From Sphingopyxis sp. (GTDB lineage: Bacteria; Pseudomonadota; Alphaproteobacteria; Sphingomonadales; Sphingomonadaceae): 64,000 nt of DNA. Made by a program: the position numbers and the translations under genes. The notes under the pieces are model-generated. The model ran no database searches. It was not told where the DNA came from and worked only from the letters and a program-made list of their open reading frames with translations. This document shows positions 8,109 through 17,497 of the stretch, piece by piece; position 1 is the first letter of the stretch; each line of letters starts with the position of its first letter. The stretch spans positions 729,001 through 793,000 of the forward strand of contig NZ_JADIZJ010000001.1 in NCBI RefSeq assembly GCF_016704835.1. Direction: 5' to 3'.

Positions 8109-10424
8109 TTATGCGCTCAGTCGATGCTGATCGGGTTCCGCCACCATGCCGGCGATGAAGACATGCACCGCGTCGGCATCGATCGGGCGACTGAGCAGAT
8201 AGCCCTGAATCTGGTGGCAGCCCTCCTGCCGCAGAATTTCGGCCTGGGCCTCGTCCTCAACTCCTTCGGCGAGCGTTTCCATGCCCAGCGCGTCGGCGAG
8301 CGTCGTGATCGCCCGGATGACGGCATTGGCGTTGCCGCCCTGCGCTAGGTCGCGCACGAAACTCTGGTCGATCTTGAGTTTGTCGAAGGGGAAGGAGCGC
8401 AGATAGCTCAGCGAGGAATAGCCGGTGCCGAAATCGTCGAGCGCAATGCGAACGCCGAGCGCGCGCAGACTGTGGAGCGTTTCGAGCGTCTTTTCGACAT
8501 TGGCGATAAAGATGCTTTCGGTGATTTCGAGTTCGAGCCGGTTCGCCGGCAGCCCCGACGACGCCAGCGCCGACAGGACGATGTTGGCCAGCCCCGGGGT
8601 CAAGAACTGCTTGGGCGAAATATTGACCGCGACCGACAACTCGCCGTCCCACGTCGCGGCCTGGCGGCACGCTTCGCGGATAACCCACTCGCCGATCTGG
8701 ACGATCAGCCCGGTTTCCTCGGCCAGCGGGATGAAATCGACCGGGCTGATCATGCCCTGGTCGGGATGCGGCCAGCGGATCAGTGCCTCGAACGCCTTCA
8801 GCCGTTCTTCGTGCATGCTGTAGAGCGGCTGGAAATAAAGCTCGAACCCGCCGTCGCGGATCGCGAGGCGCAGATCGAGTTCCATCTGGCGGCGGTGGCG
8901 CGCCTGCTCGTCGAGCGATTGTTCGAAGAAATGATGCGTCGCCTTGCCGTCGCGCTTGGCGCGATAGAGCGCAAGGTCGGCGTTCTTCATCAGCGTGATA
9001 CCGTCGAGCCCGTCGTCGGGCGCGACCGCGATCCCCATGCTGGCCGAGGCGTCGGCCTGTTGCCCGTCGATCAGGATCGGGCGGTCGAAACAGCCCTGTA
9101 GTTTGTCGGCGAGCGCGGCAAGATTTTCGTTCGCCGGCAGGTCGCTGAACAGGATGGCGAATTCGTCGCCGCCGAGCCGGGCAACGATCGCATCACCGAG
9201 CACGCCCTGGAGATGCGCCGCGACATTTCGGAGCAGCGCGTCGCCCGCAGGATGGCCGAGTGTGTCGTTGACGACCTTGAAATCGTCGAGATCGACATAG
9301 ACGACCATCAGCCGCGCTGCATCGCGGCGGCGAGCGAGCGCTTGGTCGAGTTGCTCGACGAACAATTTGCGATTGGGCAGGTTGGTCAGTCCGTCATGCA
9401 ACGCGACATGCGTGATCTGGCGCTCGCGCTCGGCAATCGCCGCCACCATCACATTGAAGCTTGCGCCAAGGCGGCCGATTTCGTCGTCCGAGGTCACCGC
9501 GACCGCGGCATCCTTGCCTTCGCCGAGCCGCCGCGTCGCTTCGTCGAGCGCGCTCAGCGGGCGGGTGATCGTGCGCGCGATGCGCCAGCTGAGCACGATG
9601 ACGAGGGTCAACCCCGCCACCGCGAGCGCGACGAGCAGCCATTGCAGCCCCGAATATTGGCCGAGCGCCTTGCTGAGCGAGTGGTCCAGCACAAGCCGCG
9701 GCAGAATGCCCTCCTGCAAGCTTGGCAAGGCGGTCACATGGTGGAGGATGCGATCGCGATCGCCGCTTTCGACGACCTGCCCCGAGCGCGCAGCGGCGAG
9801 CGCGGCGGGCAGCTGCGACGCCGGCACCACCCTCGCGTCGATATCGACCGCGGCGAGCTTGGCGAGGCCGCGCATTTCGGCGGCGTCGAGCGGCTGCGCT
9901 AGCACGAGCCAGCCGATCGTGTCGGGAACCTCGATCGGCGATGCTGCGGCCAGCGCCAGCTTGTCGCCTATCCGAATCATGCCATGGTCCCGCCCGCCGT
10001 CGAGCGCGTCCCACAGATCATCAGCTGTTGGCAACGCCGCGGTCGCCGATCCGGTCATCGTGCCGTCGAGCCCGACGACGAACGCCGCGTCGCTGCGCGA
10101 GCGCTCGCGCAGGCTGACCAGCGCACTTTCGATCGTTGCCTGATCACCGGTCGCGACGGCTTCGCGAAAACCGAAGTCGCGCGACAATATGTCGGCCGAC
10201 CCGCGCATCTGCTGCGCGCGCAGATCGATGATCTCGTCGAACACGCGCGCATTGGCGGCCAGATCGCGCGAAGCGCTGTCTTCGCCGAAGCGCGCGATGC
10301 CGTTGCCCGCGAGCAGCAGGATCGCCGCGAGGATCGCCGTCGACAGCGCGGCGTAAGCAACAGCAATCCGCAGCTTGAGCGAGCGGAAGCGAAAACGCAC
10401 CGGAAAGGCCGGGAGCGTCGTCAT
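8109..10424 (-). CDS. Membrane-bound diguanylate cyclase/phosphodiesterase (HAMP-GGDEF-EAL)
   Basis: Starting at the ATG at 10424, which overlaps the upstream stop as ATGA, the protein has 771 residues. A much longer ORF upstream runs through the previous gene and is not used. Layout: membrane helix about 18-40, periplasmic sensor about 45-260, second helix about 261-280, HAMP about 282-335, GGDEF domain with intact GGDEF at 418-422, then EAL domain with EAL at 546-548. EAL catalytic motifs (NISP, EITES, DDFGTGYSSL, KIDQSF, AEGVE) are intact, so both c-di-GMP synthesis and breakdown are possible. No RxxD inhibitory site is seen five residues before GGDEF. Its partner gene encodes a copper-type protein, suggesting a redox or metal input. 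Confidence 0.92.
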   Translation of the reverse strand: MTTLPAFPVRFRFRSLKLRIAVAYAALSTAILAAILLLAGNGIARFGEDSASRDLAANARVFDEIIDLRAQQMRGSADILSRDFGFREAVATGDQATIESALVSLRERSRSDAAFVVGLDGTMTGSATAALPTADDLWDALDGGRDHGMIRIGDKLALAAASPIEVPDTIGWLVLAQPLDAAEMRGLAKLAAVDIDARVVPASQLPAALAAARSGQVVESGDRDRILHHVTALPSLQEGILPRLVLDHSLSKALGQYSGLQWLLVALAVAGLTLVIVLSWRIARTITRPLSALDEATRRLGEGKDAAVAVTSDDEIGRLGASFNVMVAAIAERERQITHVALHDGLTNLPNRKLFVEQLDQALARRRDAARLMVVYVDLDDFKVVNDTLGHPAGDALLRNVAAHLQGVLGDAIVARLGGDEFAILFSDLPANENLAALADKLQGCFDRPILIDGQQADASASMGIAVAPDDGLDGITLMKNADLALYRAKRDGKATHHFFEQSLDEQARHRRQMELDLRLAIRDGGFELYFQPLYSMHEERLKAFEALIRWPHPDQGMISPVDFIPLAEETGLIVQIGEWVIREACRQAATWDGELSVAVNISPKQFLTPGLANIVLSALASSGLPANRLELEITESIFIANVEKTLETLHSLRALGVRIALDDFGTGYSSLSYLRSFPFDKLKIDQSFVRDLAQGGNANAVIRAITTLADALGMETLAEGVEDEAQAEILRQEGCHQIQGYLLSRPIDADAVHVFIAGMVAEPDQHRLSA

Positions 10425-11038
10425 CGCAGTTTCAATGCAATCTTCTGGCTGTTCGACCCGGCACTGACCGTAAGCGCGCGCTTCAGCTCGCCCCCCGGGG
10501 TGCGTGCGCGCGCGTGCCAGACGGTCAGCTGATGCCCACCCGCCGCCATGCCTGACAGGCGGACGATGCCATTCTGGTCGGTCTTGCCCGCAAAGGGCGT
10601 GTCGACGACGCGAATATAGCCTCGCATCTGATCGTGGATGTTGCAACCGAGCGCCACGGTGCCAGCGATCGGAAAGGCTTGCGAGCGCGTCTGGTCGCGG
10701 CCGTACAGGTCGATTTCAAACCGCGCCGCTTTAGAGAAACTGTAAACGCTGTGACGAACGCTATCGAGATTGGGAAAGGCGACCGAACTGCCACGGGCGA
10801 CAATCAAAGTGCCCGGAACAAAAGCGACGCTTTTCTGCGCCATCGCCGGTTTCCAGGCAAAGCGGATCGCGCCGCCGCGCCAACCGCCATTGGGCGCCAG
10901 TTCGACCACCGCATCGCGGACGGGCAAGCCGCGTTCGTCGACCACCTGCACCTGCACGGCGGCGGGCGCGGCGGCCCAGACGGCAGCCAGCGGCACGGCG
11001 AGCGCAAACGCCATCGAGAGGAGAAGTGGTCCCTTCAC
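10421..11038 (-). CDS. Cupredoxin-like, methylamine-utilisation-type exported protein
   Basis: The 205-residue protein has a signal peptide (about 1-23), a carboxypeptidase-regulatory-like beta segment (VVDERGLPVRDAVVEL) and a plastocyanin-type fold. Likely type 1 copper ligands are His96 (VRHSVYSF), Cys132, His135 and Met138 (LGCNIHDQM). A second short beta domain ends the protein. Databases often name this family 'methylamine utilisation protein', but no methylamine dehydrogenase genes are here. It overlaps the GGDEF/EAL gene by four bases, so the pair is co-translated. It could carry electrons or sense copper or redox state in the periplasm; this is an inference. Confidence 0.75.
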   Translation of the reverse strand: MKGPLLLSMAFALAVPLAAVWAAAPAAVQVQVVDERGLPVRDAVVELAPNGGWRGGAIRFAWKPAMAQKSVAFVPGTLIVARGSSVAFPNLDSVRHSVYSFSKAARFEIDLYGRDQTRSQAFPIAGTVALGCNIHDQMRGYIRVVDTPFAGKTDQNGIVRLSGMAAGGHQLTVWHARARTPGGELKRALTVSAGSNSQKIALKLR

Positions 11039-11130
11039 AGCGCCCGACTAGCCGCCAGAGCTTAACATTCCCTCAAATTATCAGAGGTATAGTTAACCCA
11101 ATTTTTGCCGTTTGCTGCGATTGCAACATC

Positions 11131-12018
11131 ATGGACCAATCTCTTTTTCGCTCGCTGGCGGCGCTTTCGCTCGCGCTGTTTTGCGTCACCGCTCCGGCCG
11201 CGGCGCAGGAGGCATCGCTGGTGGACGGTGCCAAATTGCTGCTCACCAACGGCGTAACAACGATCGAAGGAACCAGCGGCGGCGGGGTCGCCACCTGGTC
11301 GACGATTGCCGGGCGCGAAACCGATCGCGGTATCGGCCTGTCGGGACATGTCACGCTGATCGAACTGCCCGATTATGGCTGGCAGAGCCACGGCGTTGCG
11401 GTCGGGATCGCCAACCGCATTGAGCTCAGCTATGCGCGGCAGAATTTTGACACCCGCGATGTCGGCACCGCGCTTGGGCTTGGCCGCGGTTACACGTTGA
11501 ATCAGGATGTTTTCGCCGCCAAGCTGCGCCTTGCGGGCGACGTGGTTTACGGCGAGCCGCTGCTGCCGCAGATCAGCCTCGGCGTCGAACACAAGCGCAA
11601 TCGCGACGCCCCGGTCGCCCGCGCGGTCGGCGCGGCGCACGGCAGCGGCACCGACGTGACGCTGAGCGCGACCAAGCTGTTCCTCTCGCACAGCGTGCTG
11701 GTCAATGCGACCGCGCGGCTAACGAAGGCGAACCAGGCCGGGCTGCTCGGTTTTGGCAGCGAAGGCGGCGACCAGCACCGGCTCCAGTTCGAAGGATCGG
11801 TCGCCTATCAACTGTCGCGCCGCGCGGTGATCGGCGCCGAATATCGGACCAAGCCCGACAATCTGGCGATCGCGCGTGAGGAGGACTGGTGGGATCTGTT
11901 CGCCGCCTATGCGCTGACCGACCATCTGACCGTGACCGCCGCCTATGTCGATCTCGGTTCGATCGCCACCTTCGACCAGCAGCGCGGCGGTTTCCTCTCC
12001 GCCCAAATTGCCTTTTAA
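11131..12018 (+). CDS. DUF3034 family outer-membrane protein
   Basis: Starting at the ATG at 11131, the 295-residue protein opens with a signal peptide ending in APAAAQ near residue 25. It then has the DUF3034 opening (LLLTNGVTTIEGTSGGG, ATWSTIAG) and many alternating beta strands, ending in QIAF. A terminal Phe is typical of outer-membrane beta-barrels. It is divergent from the cupredoxin gene and lies 12 bp before the truncated-globin gene, so those two form an operon. The function of DUF3034 is unknown. Confidence 0.82.
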   Translation: MDQSLFRSLAALSLALFCVTAPAAAQEASLVDGAKLLLTNGVTTIEGTSGGGVATWSTIAGRETDRGIGLSGHVTLIELPDYGWQSHGVAVGIANRIELSYARQNFDTRDVGTALGLGRGYTLNQDVFAAKLRLAGDVVYGEPLLPQISLGVEHKRNRDAPVARAVGAAHGSGTDVTLSATKLFLSHSVLVNATARLTKANQAGLLGFGSEGGDQHRLQFEGSVAYQLSRRAVIGAEYRTKPDNLAIAREEDWWDLFAAYALTDHLTVTAAYVDLGSIATFDQQRGGFLSAQIAF

Positions 12019-12030
12019 AAGGATCGCCCG

Positions 12031-12555
12031 ATGTTCCTGCTCGCCGCTGCCCTGCTGATGCAACCTGCCACCGATCCGCCGGTCGATTGGGACAAAGAGT
12101 TCGGCGTCGAGGAAAAGGTCCGCGACCCGGTGACCGGCGAACTGCCCGTCGATTCCTATGTTCAGGCCAACGGCAATGCCGGCGCGGCGCCCTTTGCCGG
12201 CAGCGCGATGGCGACCGCGTTCGGCGGACAGGACGGTATCCGGCGCATCGCGAACCGCACCGTCGAATTGTCCGAAGCCGACCCGCGCCTTGCCGCAATC
12301 TTTCAAGCGCACGACATGGTACGGCTGAAACGCACGTTGTTCGAGCAATTCTGCTACATTTTGAACGCCGGATGCGATTACAGCGGCCGCGACATGGCCA
12401 GTTCGCACAAGGACATGGGGGTGCGGATGCGCGACATGAACGCGCTGGTCGAAAATCTGCAGGCCGCGATGCGCGAGGGAAAGATCGGCTTTGCGGCGCA
12501 AAACCGCTTCCTCGGCAAGCTCGCGCCGATGTCGGGCCACGTCATCACGCGCTAG
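12031..12555 (+). CDS. Group I truncated haemoglobin-like protein
   Basis: The 174-residue protein ends in a truncated-globin domain (about residues 66-165). The helix E/F region (GCDYSGRDMASSHKDMG) places the probable proximal haem ligand at His126, and LFEQFCYILNAG matches the preceding helix. The first 60 residues are extra and begin with a hydrophobic stretch that may be an export signal, which is unusual for cytoplasmic globins. It follows the DUF3034 gene by 12 bp. Likely ligands are O2 or NO. Distal pocket residues were not checked. Confidence 0.78.
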   Translation: MFLLAAALLMQPATDPPVDWDKEFGVEEKVRDPVTGELPVDSYVQANGNAGAAPFAGSAMATAFGGQDGIRRIANRTVELSEADPRLAAIFQAHDMVRLKRTLFEQFCYILNAGCDYSGRDMASSHKDMGVRMRDMNALVENLQAAMREGKIGFAAQNRFLGKLAPMSGHVITR

Positions 12556-12607
12556 ACTGCGACATCGCGTACCCAAAAGGGCGCGCTCATTGTGAAAGTA
12601 GGGAAAC

Positions 12608-12681
12608 TGGAGCGGGTGAAGGGAATCGAACCCTCGTCACTTGCTTGGGAAGCAAAAGCTCTACCATTGAGCTACACCCGC
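12608..12681 (-). tRNA. tRNA-Gly(CCC)
   Basis: A complete cloverleaf is read on the reverse strand: acceptor GCGGGTG/CACCCGC, D-arm GCTC/GAGC, anticodon loop TTCCCAA with anticodon CCC (reads GGG), T-loop TTCGATT, and an encoded CCA at 12608-12610. Confidence 0.95.
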
Positions 12682-12729
12682 TTGCGGCTGCGCGATTGGC
12701 ACAGCTGCGGGCGGTGGTCAATATTCGTG

Positions 12730-13200
12730 TCAGCGCGTCGTTTCGCTGATCGTTTCCATCGCGACAAAGGTCGAAGTGCTGGCAACGTGCGGCAAGCTGG
12801 AAATCTTCTCGCCCAGCACGATGCGATAGCGGCGGATGTCGATGGTGCGAACCTTGAGCAGATAGTCGAAGCTGCTCGCGATCATGTGGCATTCCTCGAC
12901 CTCGGGAATCGCACGCACCGCCGCATTGAATTGCTTTAGCGCCGCCTCGCGCGTGTCGGACAGTTTCACCTCGGCAAAGGCGACATGGTCGAGCCCGACC
13001 TTCGCCGGATCGATGATCGCCGCAAATCCCGTGATCACCCCCCTTTGGACCAGTCGCCGGACGCGTTGCTGGCAGGGCGTCTTGGACAGGCCAACGCGCT
13101 GCGCCAGATCGGTGAAGGTGATGCGGCCGTCTTGGCGCAGAACGGCAAGGATTTTCCGGTCGAAATCGTCCAGATCGACTGCGAAGGGAGGATCATTCAT
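12730..13200 (-). CDS. Lrp/AsnC family transcriptional regulator, likely proline-responsive (PutR-like)
   Basis: The 156-residue protein has an N-terminal AsnC-type helix-turn-helix (LDDFDRKILAVLRQDGRITFTDLAQRVGLSKTP split over residues 9-41) and a C-terminal RAM effector domain ending in the usual SSLPHVASTSTFVAMETI strand. It is transcribed away from putA with only about 100 bp between the starts. This is the typical arrangement of PutR, which activates putA when proline is present. The proline link rests on position. Confidence 0.88.
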   Translation of the reverse strand: MNDPPFAVDLDDFDRKILAVLRQDGRITFTDLAQRVGLSKTPCQQRVRRLVQRGVITGFAAIIDPAKVGLDHVAFAEVKLSDTREAALKQFNAAVRAIPEVEECHMIASSFDYLLKVRTIDIRRYRIVLGEKISSLPHVASTSTFVAMETISETTR

Positions 13201-13217
13201 GGTATTTGCCTAAAACT

Positions 13218-13269
13218 GATCCGATAATAGGTCAAAAATTAAATCTACCGGCTCATAATTGGTCGGATC
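13218..13269. promoter_or_regulatory. Inverted repeat in the putR-putA intergenic region
   Basis: GATCCGA (13218-13224) is mirrored by TCGGATC (13263-13269) around an AT-rich centre. Lrp-type octamers often bind such spaced half-sites. This is the only stretch available for the two divergent promoters. Confidence 0.3.
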
Positions 13270-13298
13270 GCCGCGCCATCCTGCGATATGCTGTCAGC

Positions 13299-16200
13299 AT
13301 GACCCAACCCAACGACCGCGCCGCCATCCGCGCCCTCGCCCGCCGCAGCGAAACCGACATCGTCGCCGACCTGCGTAGTGCTCTTGCCACCTCATCCGCC
13401 AGCGGCGAAGCCGTAACGCGGCGCGGGCTCGACCTGATCCGCAAGGCGAAGGCGGAAGGCGACCGCGAAACGCTCGTCGCGCAGCTGATGAACCGTTACC
13501 GACTGTCGACCGAGGAAGGCGTGGTGCTGATGTGCCTCGCCGAAGCGCTGCTGCGCGTCCCCGATAGCGCGACCGCCAACGCGCTGATCCGCGACAAGAT
13601 CGCCGGGCGCCATTGGAAGGAAGGCGACGACGAGGATAGCCCGCTGATCGTGGCGCTATCGGCGCGCGGTCTGTCACTCGGGTCGGCGACGCTGATGCTC
13701 GATGCGATGGGGAGCAAGGCGAACCCGCTGACCTTGCTCAAATCGATGGTCCGCCGCTCGGGCGAGCCGGTGATCCGCCAGGCGGCGCTTGCGGCGATGA
13801 AAATGCTTGGCCAGCAATTCGTTATGGGCGAGACGATCGACGCCGCGGTCAAGCGCGCCGACAAGCAGAAATCGGAACTCGCGAGCTTCGATATGCTCGG
13901 CGAAGCGGCGCGGACGGCAGAGGATGCGGCGCGCTATTATGATAGCTACTCCGACGCGATTACCCGCATCGGCCGCGATGCCAAGTCAGGCGATCCGCAC
14001 GTTAATCACGGCATCTCGATCAAGCTGTCGGCGCTCCACCCGCGCTACGAATGTCTCCAGCGGGGGCGGGTGATCGGCGAACTGGTGCCACGGGTGATCG
14101 AACTCGCGAAAGCGGCGCGCGCGGTGAACATCCCGCTGATGATCGACGCCGAGGAAAGCGACCGGCTAGAGCCGCATATGGATGTGTTTGCAGCATTGAT
14201 CGATGCGGGGATCGCCGACGGCTGGACCGGGCTGGGGATCGTCATCCAGGCGTATCAGAAGCGCGCGCCTGCGGTGATCGACTGGCTGGCGGAGCGCGCC
14301 CGCACGCGGGGGGTCAAGCTGTCGATGCGGCTGGTCAAGGGCGCCTATTGGGACACCGAGATCAAGCGCGCGCAGACGCTGGGCTTAAGCGATTTTCCGG
14401 TGTTCACCGCCAAGCTCCACACCGACCTCAACTATATGCGCTGCGCCCAGTTGCTGCGCGATTGCCAGGATTGCATCTATCCGGCGTTCGCCAGCCACAA
14501 TGCGATGACGCTGGCGTTCATCGCCGAATTGTTCGCGGGAACCGATTATGAGCTGCAGCGGCTCCACGGGATGGGCGAGGGTGCGCATGACGCGCTCGTC
14601 GCGCTGTTCCCGCCGCCGCGCCCGGTGCGCGTCTATGCCCCCGTCGGCACGCACCGCGACCTGCTTGCTTATCTCGTCCGCCGCTTGCTCGAGAATGGCG
14701 CGAACTCCAGCTTCGTACACCAGTTTTCGGACCCCGACGTCAGCGCCGAACAGCTCGCGGTCGATCCACGCAGCGTAGCGAGCACCGCGACGTCAAAGAT
14801 TGCGACCGGGCTTGACCTGTTTGATCCGGCGCGCCGCAATTCGCGTGGCTATGACCTTGGCGAACCCGGTGTGCCTGAAGCGCTAGTCGCCGCGATCGGT
14901 GCGGCTCGGCGCAGCGACCGAGTCGCGGCGCCGCTCGTCGGCGGCGCAGCGCGCGGCGGCGCCGGTGTACCCGTGTACAACCCCGCAACGGGCATCATCG
15001 TCGGGCAGGTGATCGAGGCTGATCGTGCCGCGGTCGCCGATGCCGTCGCCGCGGCGCGCAAGGCGCAGGACAATTGGAGCCTCGCGGGGGGCGCCTTCCG
15101 CGCCGAACGGCTCGAACGCGCGGCCGACCTGCTCGAAGAGCATGACGCGCTGTTCCTGGGGCTCGCGATCGACGAAGCGGGCAAGACGCTGATCGACGCG
15201 ATCGCCGAAGTGCGCGAAGCGGTCGATTTCCTACGCTACTATGCGGCGCAAGCGCGCGCCGAATTTACCTATCCGGTGGCGCTGCCGGGCCCAACGGGCG
15301 AGCGCAACGAGCTGATGCTCGAGGGCAAGGGCGTGTTCGTGTGCATCAGTCCGTGGAACTTCCCGCTCGCGATCTTCCTCGGGCAGGTCGCGGCAGCGCT
15401 CGCGGCGGGCAATAGCGTGCTCGCCAAGCCAGCCGAACAGACACCGCTGATCGCGCATGCCGCGGTTGAGCTGTTGCTCGAAGCAGGGATCCCCGGTGAT
15501 GTGCTCCACTACCTCCCCGGCCGCGGCGAAACGGTCGGCGCGGCATTGACGGACAACCCCGATATCATCGGCGTCGCCTTCACTGGGTCGACCGAAGTCG
15601 CGCGCGCGATCAACCGCGGCCTCGCGATGCGCGACGGTCCGATCGCGACGCTGATCGCGGAAACCGGCGGCGCCAATGCGATGATCGTCGATTCGACGGC
15701 GCTCCCCGAGCAGGTTGCGCGCGATGCCGTCGCCTCGGCCTTCCAGTCGGCAGGCCAGCGCTGCTCGGCACTGCGTCTCCTCTGTGTGCAGGAAGATGTT
15801 GCCGACACGATGATAGAGATGGTGGCTGGCGCGATGGCCGAACTCAACGTCGGCGATCCGTCGATCCTCGCCACCGACGTCGGTCCGATCATCGACGACG
15901 AGGCACAGGCGAACATTGCTGCCTATATTGCCGAAGCGCGCGCCGCGGGCCGGGTAATCGCTGAAGCGGGGCGTACCAACCTGCCTGTTGATGGTCACTT
16001 CGTTCCGCCAGTCCTGATCCGGCTAGACCATGTCACCGATCTGAAGCGCGAGATTTTCGGGCCGGTGCTGCATGTCGCGACGTGGAAGGGGGGCGAACTT
16101 GACCAGCTCATCGATGCGATCAACGCCTCGGGCTATGGCCTGACGCTCGGCGTTCACACGCGCATCGACGGCGTCGCGGCACATATCGCGGCGCGGGCGC

Positions 16201-16394
16201 AAGTCGGCAATGTCTATGTCAACCGCAACCAGATCGGCGCGATCGTCGGCTCGCAGCCCTTCGGCGGGCGCGGCCTGTCGGGGACTGGTCCCAAAGCCGG
16301 TGGCCCGCATTATCTGCACCGATTTGCCGAGGAAAAGACGATTAGTACCGACATTACTGCGGCGGGCGGCAATGCGGCGCTGATGGCGGGTTAG
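13299..16394 (+). CDS. putA: Bifunctional proline dehydrogenase / delta-1-pyrroline-5-carboxylate dehydrogenase PutA
   Basis: The ATG at 13299 gives 1031 residues; the upstream codons of the longer ORF overlap the regulatory region. The enzyme oxidises proline to glutamate in two steps, passing electrons to quinone via FAD and then to NAD. The proline dehydrogenase barrel spans about 90-470 (HGISIKLSALHPRYE, MRLVKGAYWD). The aldehyde dehydrogenase domain spans about 540-1010, with catalytic Glu in AETGGANAMIVD and Cys in FQSAGQRCSALRL. There is no N-terminal ribbon-helix-helix domain, so it does not self-regulate as E. coli PutA does; the divergent Lrp-type gene fits that role. Confidence 0.96.
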   Translation: MTQPNDRAAIRALARRSETDIVADLRSALATSSASGEAVTRRGLDLIRKAKAEGDRETLVAQLMNRYRLSTEEGVVLMCLAEALLRVPDSATANALIRDKIAGRHWKEGDDEDSPLIVALSARGLSLGSATLMLDAMGSKANPLTLLKSMVRRSGEPVIRQAALAAMKMLGQQFVMGETIDAAVKRADKQKSELASFDMLGEAARTAEDAARYYDSYSDAITRIGRDAKSGDPHVNHGISIKLSALHPRYECLQRGRVIGELVPRVIELAKAARAVNIPLMIDAEESDRLEPHMDVFAALIDAGIADGWTGLGIVIQAYQKRAPAVIDWLAERARTRGVKLSMRLVKGAYWDTEIKRAQTLGLSDFPVFTAKLHTDLNYMRCAQLLRDCQDCIYPAFASHNAMTLAFIAELFAGTDYELQRLHGMGEGAHDALVALFPPPRPVRVYAPVGTHRDLLAYLVRRLLENGANSSFVHQFSDPDVSAEQLAVDPRSVASTATSKIATGLDLFDPARRNSRGYDLGEPGVPEALVAAIGAARRSDRVAAPLVGGAARGGAGVPVYNPATGIIVGQVIEADRAAVADAVAAARKAQDNWSLAGGAFRAERLERAADLLEEHDALFLGLAIDEAGKTLIDAIAEVREAVDFLRYYAAQARAEFTYPVALPGPTGERNELMLEGKGVFVCISPWNFPLAIFLGQVAAALAAGNSVLAKPAEQTPLIAHAAVELLLEAGIPGDVLHYLPGRGETVGAALTDNPDIIGVAFTGSTEVARAINRGLAMRDGPIATLIAETGGANAMIVDSTALPEQVARDAVASAFQSAGQRCSALRLLCVQEDVADTMIEMVAGAMAELNVGDPSILATDVGPIIDDEAQANIAAYIAEARAAGRVIAEAGRTNLPVDGHFVPPVLIRLDHVTDLKREIFGPVLHVATWKGGELDQLIDAINASGYGLTLGVHTRIDGVAAHIAARAQVGNVYVNRNQIGAIVGSQPFGGRGLSGTGPKAGGPHYLHRFAEEKTISTDITAAGGNAALMAG

Positions 16395-16401
16395 ACGAGT
16401 C

Positions 16402-16546
16402 TCGCACGAAGACACGAAGACTATCCGCTCTCCATTCGCCCTGAGCATGTCGAAGGGCTGATCTTCCTTTTCACTTCGGAAGAAAGAACGGTGCTTCGAC
16501 AAGCTCGGCACGATCGGGTTGCGACCCTCTTCGTGCTTTCGTGCGA
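16402..16546. repeat. Intergenic element with inverted ends (copy 1)
   Basis: TCGCACGAAGACACGAAGA (16402-16420) is mirrored by TCTTCGTGCTTTCGTGCGA (16528-16546) with two mismatches. Inside is a second inverted pair built around CCTGAGCATGTCGAAGGGC and GTGCTTCGACAAGCTCGG, a type of dispersed repeat common in sphingomonads. A related element with the same ends lies at 33819-33959. It is non-coding and MITE- or REP-like. Confidence 0.65.
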
Positions 16547-16558
16547 ACAGAGTTTATT

Positions 16559-17497
16559 CTACGCCCCTGGCACACCTAGCAATTGCGCCTGCGCCTTCAA
16601 CCGCCCCGTAGCCGCGGGGTTCGCCGCTATGCCGTCCTTCAGCGCCTGCGCCGCTTTGGCGGTTTCGCCCAGTGTTATCCGGCTGCGCATGAGCATGATC
16701 CAGCGGTCGACGTCGGCGGGGTTGGCTTTCAGTTTCGCCTCCAGCCCGCTCACCATCCCCTCGATCATCTGGTCCTGTTGCCCCTTGGGCAGTTGCGACG
16801 CCGCCTCCATGTCGGACCGGCTCGGCCCCGGAATCGCCCGCGCGGCGACGGGCATTTCGTCGGCGGCCAGCGGGCGCGCTTGCGTGCGCGCGAGGCGGCT
16901 GGTGACGTCGATCTTGTGGATCTGTCCGACCTGTTCAATCGTGCGGCGCAGGTCCGCCTCCCACGGCGCGCCCTGCGGCGTGTCGGCGAGCAGCGCGAAC
17001 CAGTCGTTGATCGCGCCGTGATGGTCACCGCCGATGTCCTTCTTGACCGCGAGGAAATAGCGCGCGCGCGGGTCTTTGGCATCGAGCGCGATGGCCTTAT
17101 CGAACGCGGCGAGCGCGGCGGCGGGCATCGGGTCGCTGTCGCTGCCCATCACCCGCGCCTCGCCCAGCGCCGACCATAGCCCCGCCGACTCGGGCGAAAG
17201 CACGGTCGCTTTCTCATAGGCCGCGGCGGCGCCGGCAAAATTGCTGAGGTCGAAGCGCGCCGCGCCTAGCGCTGTCCACGCCTCGGCACTGTTCGGCTCG
17301 CTCTTGGTGCGCGCCTCGAGAGCCGCAAGCTGGTCGGAGGGCCCGGCGGCGTTTTGCGCCGCCGGAATGGCACCCGAAGGCGCAGAATCGCGCCAGATCG
17401 CGTAGCCGATCGCCGCCGCAAGCAGCACGAAGGCGGCTATCAAGATCGCGCGGTTGGTGCCGGTCATGCCGCCGATCATGCTCTTGGTGTCGCTCAT
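16559..17497 (-). CDS. Tetratricopeptide repeat protein, CcmI/CycH-like
   Basis: The 312-residue protein has one N-terminal membrane helix (about 15-33) and then TPR repeats (LAALEARTKSEPNSAEAW, AAYEKATVLSPESAGLW, AFDKAIALDAKDPRARYF). The C-terminal part (ALKDGIAANPAATGRLKAQAQLLG) is also helical. This matches the periplasmic TPR half of cytochrome c maturation factor CcmI/NrfG, which holds apocytochrome for haem ligation. No other ccm genes adjoin it, so the role is tentative. The nearby multihaem cytochrome operon makes a maturation role attractive. It diverges from gdhA. Confidence 0.7.
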   Translation of the reverse strand: MSDTKSMIGGMTGTNRAILIAAFVLLAAAIGYAIWRDSAPSGAIPAAQNAAGPSDQLAALEARTKSEPNSAEAWTALGAARFDLSNFAGAAAAYEKATVLSPESAGLWSALGEARVMGSDSDPMPAAALAAFDKAIALDAKDPRARYFLAVKKDIGGDHHGAINDWFALLADTPQGAPWEADLRRTIEQVGQIHKIDVTSRLARTQARPLAADEMPVAARAIPGPSRSDMEAASQLPKGQQDQMIEGMVSGLEAKLKANPADVDRWIMLMRSRITLGETAKAAQALKDGIAANPAATGRLKAQAQLLGVPGA

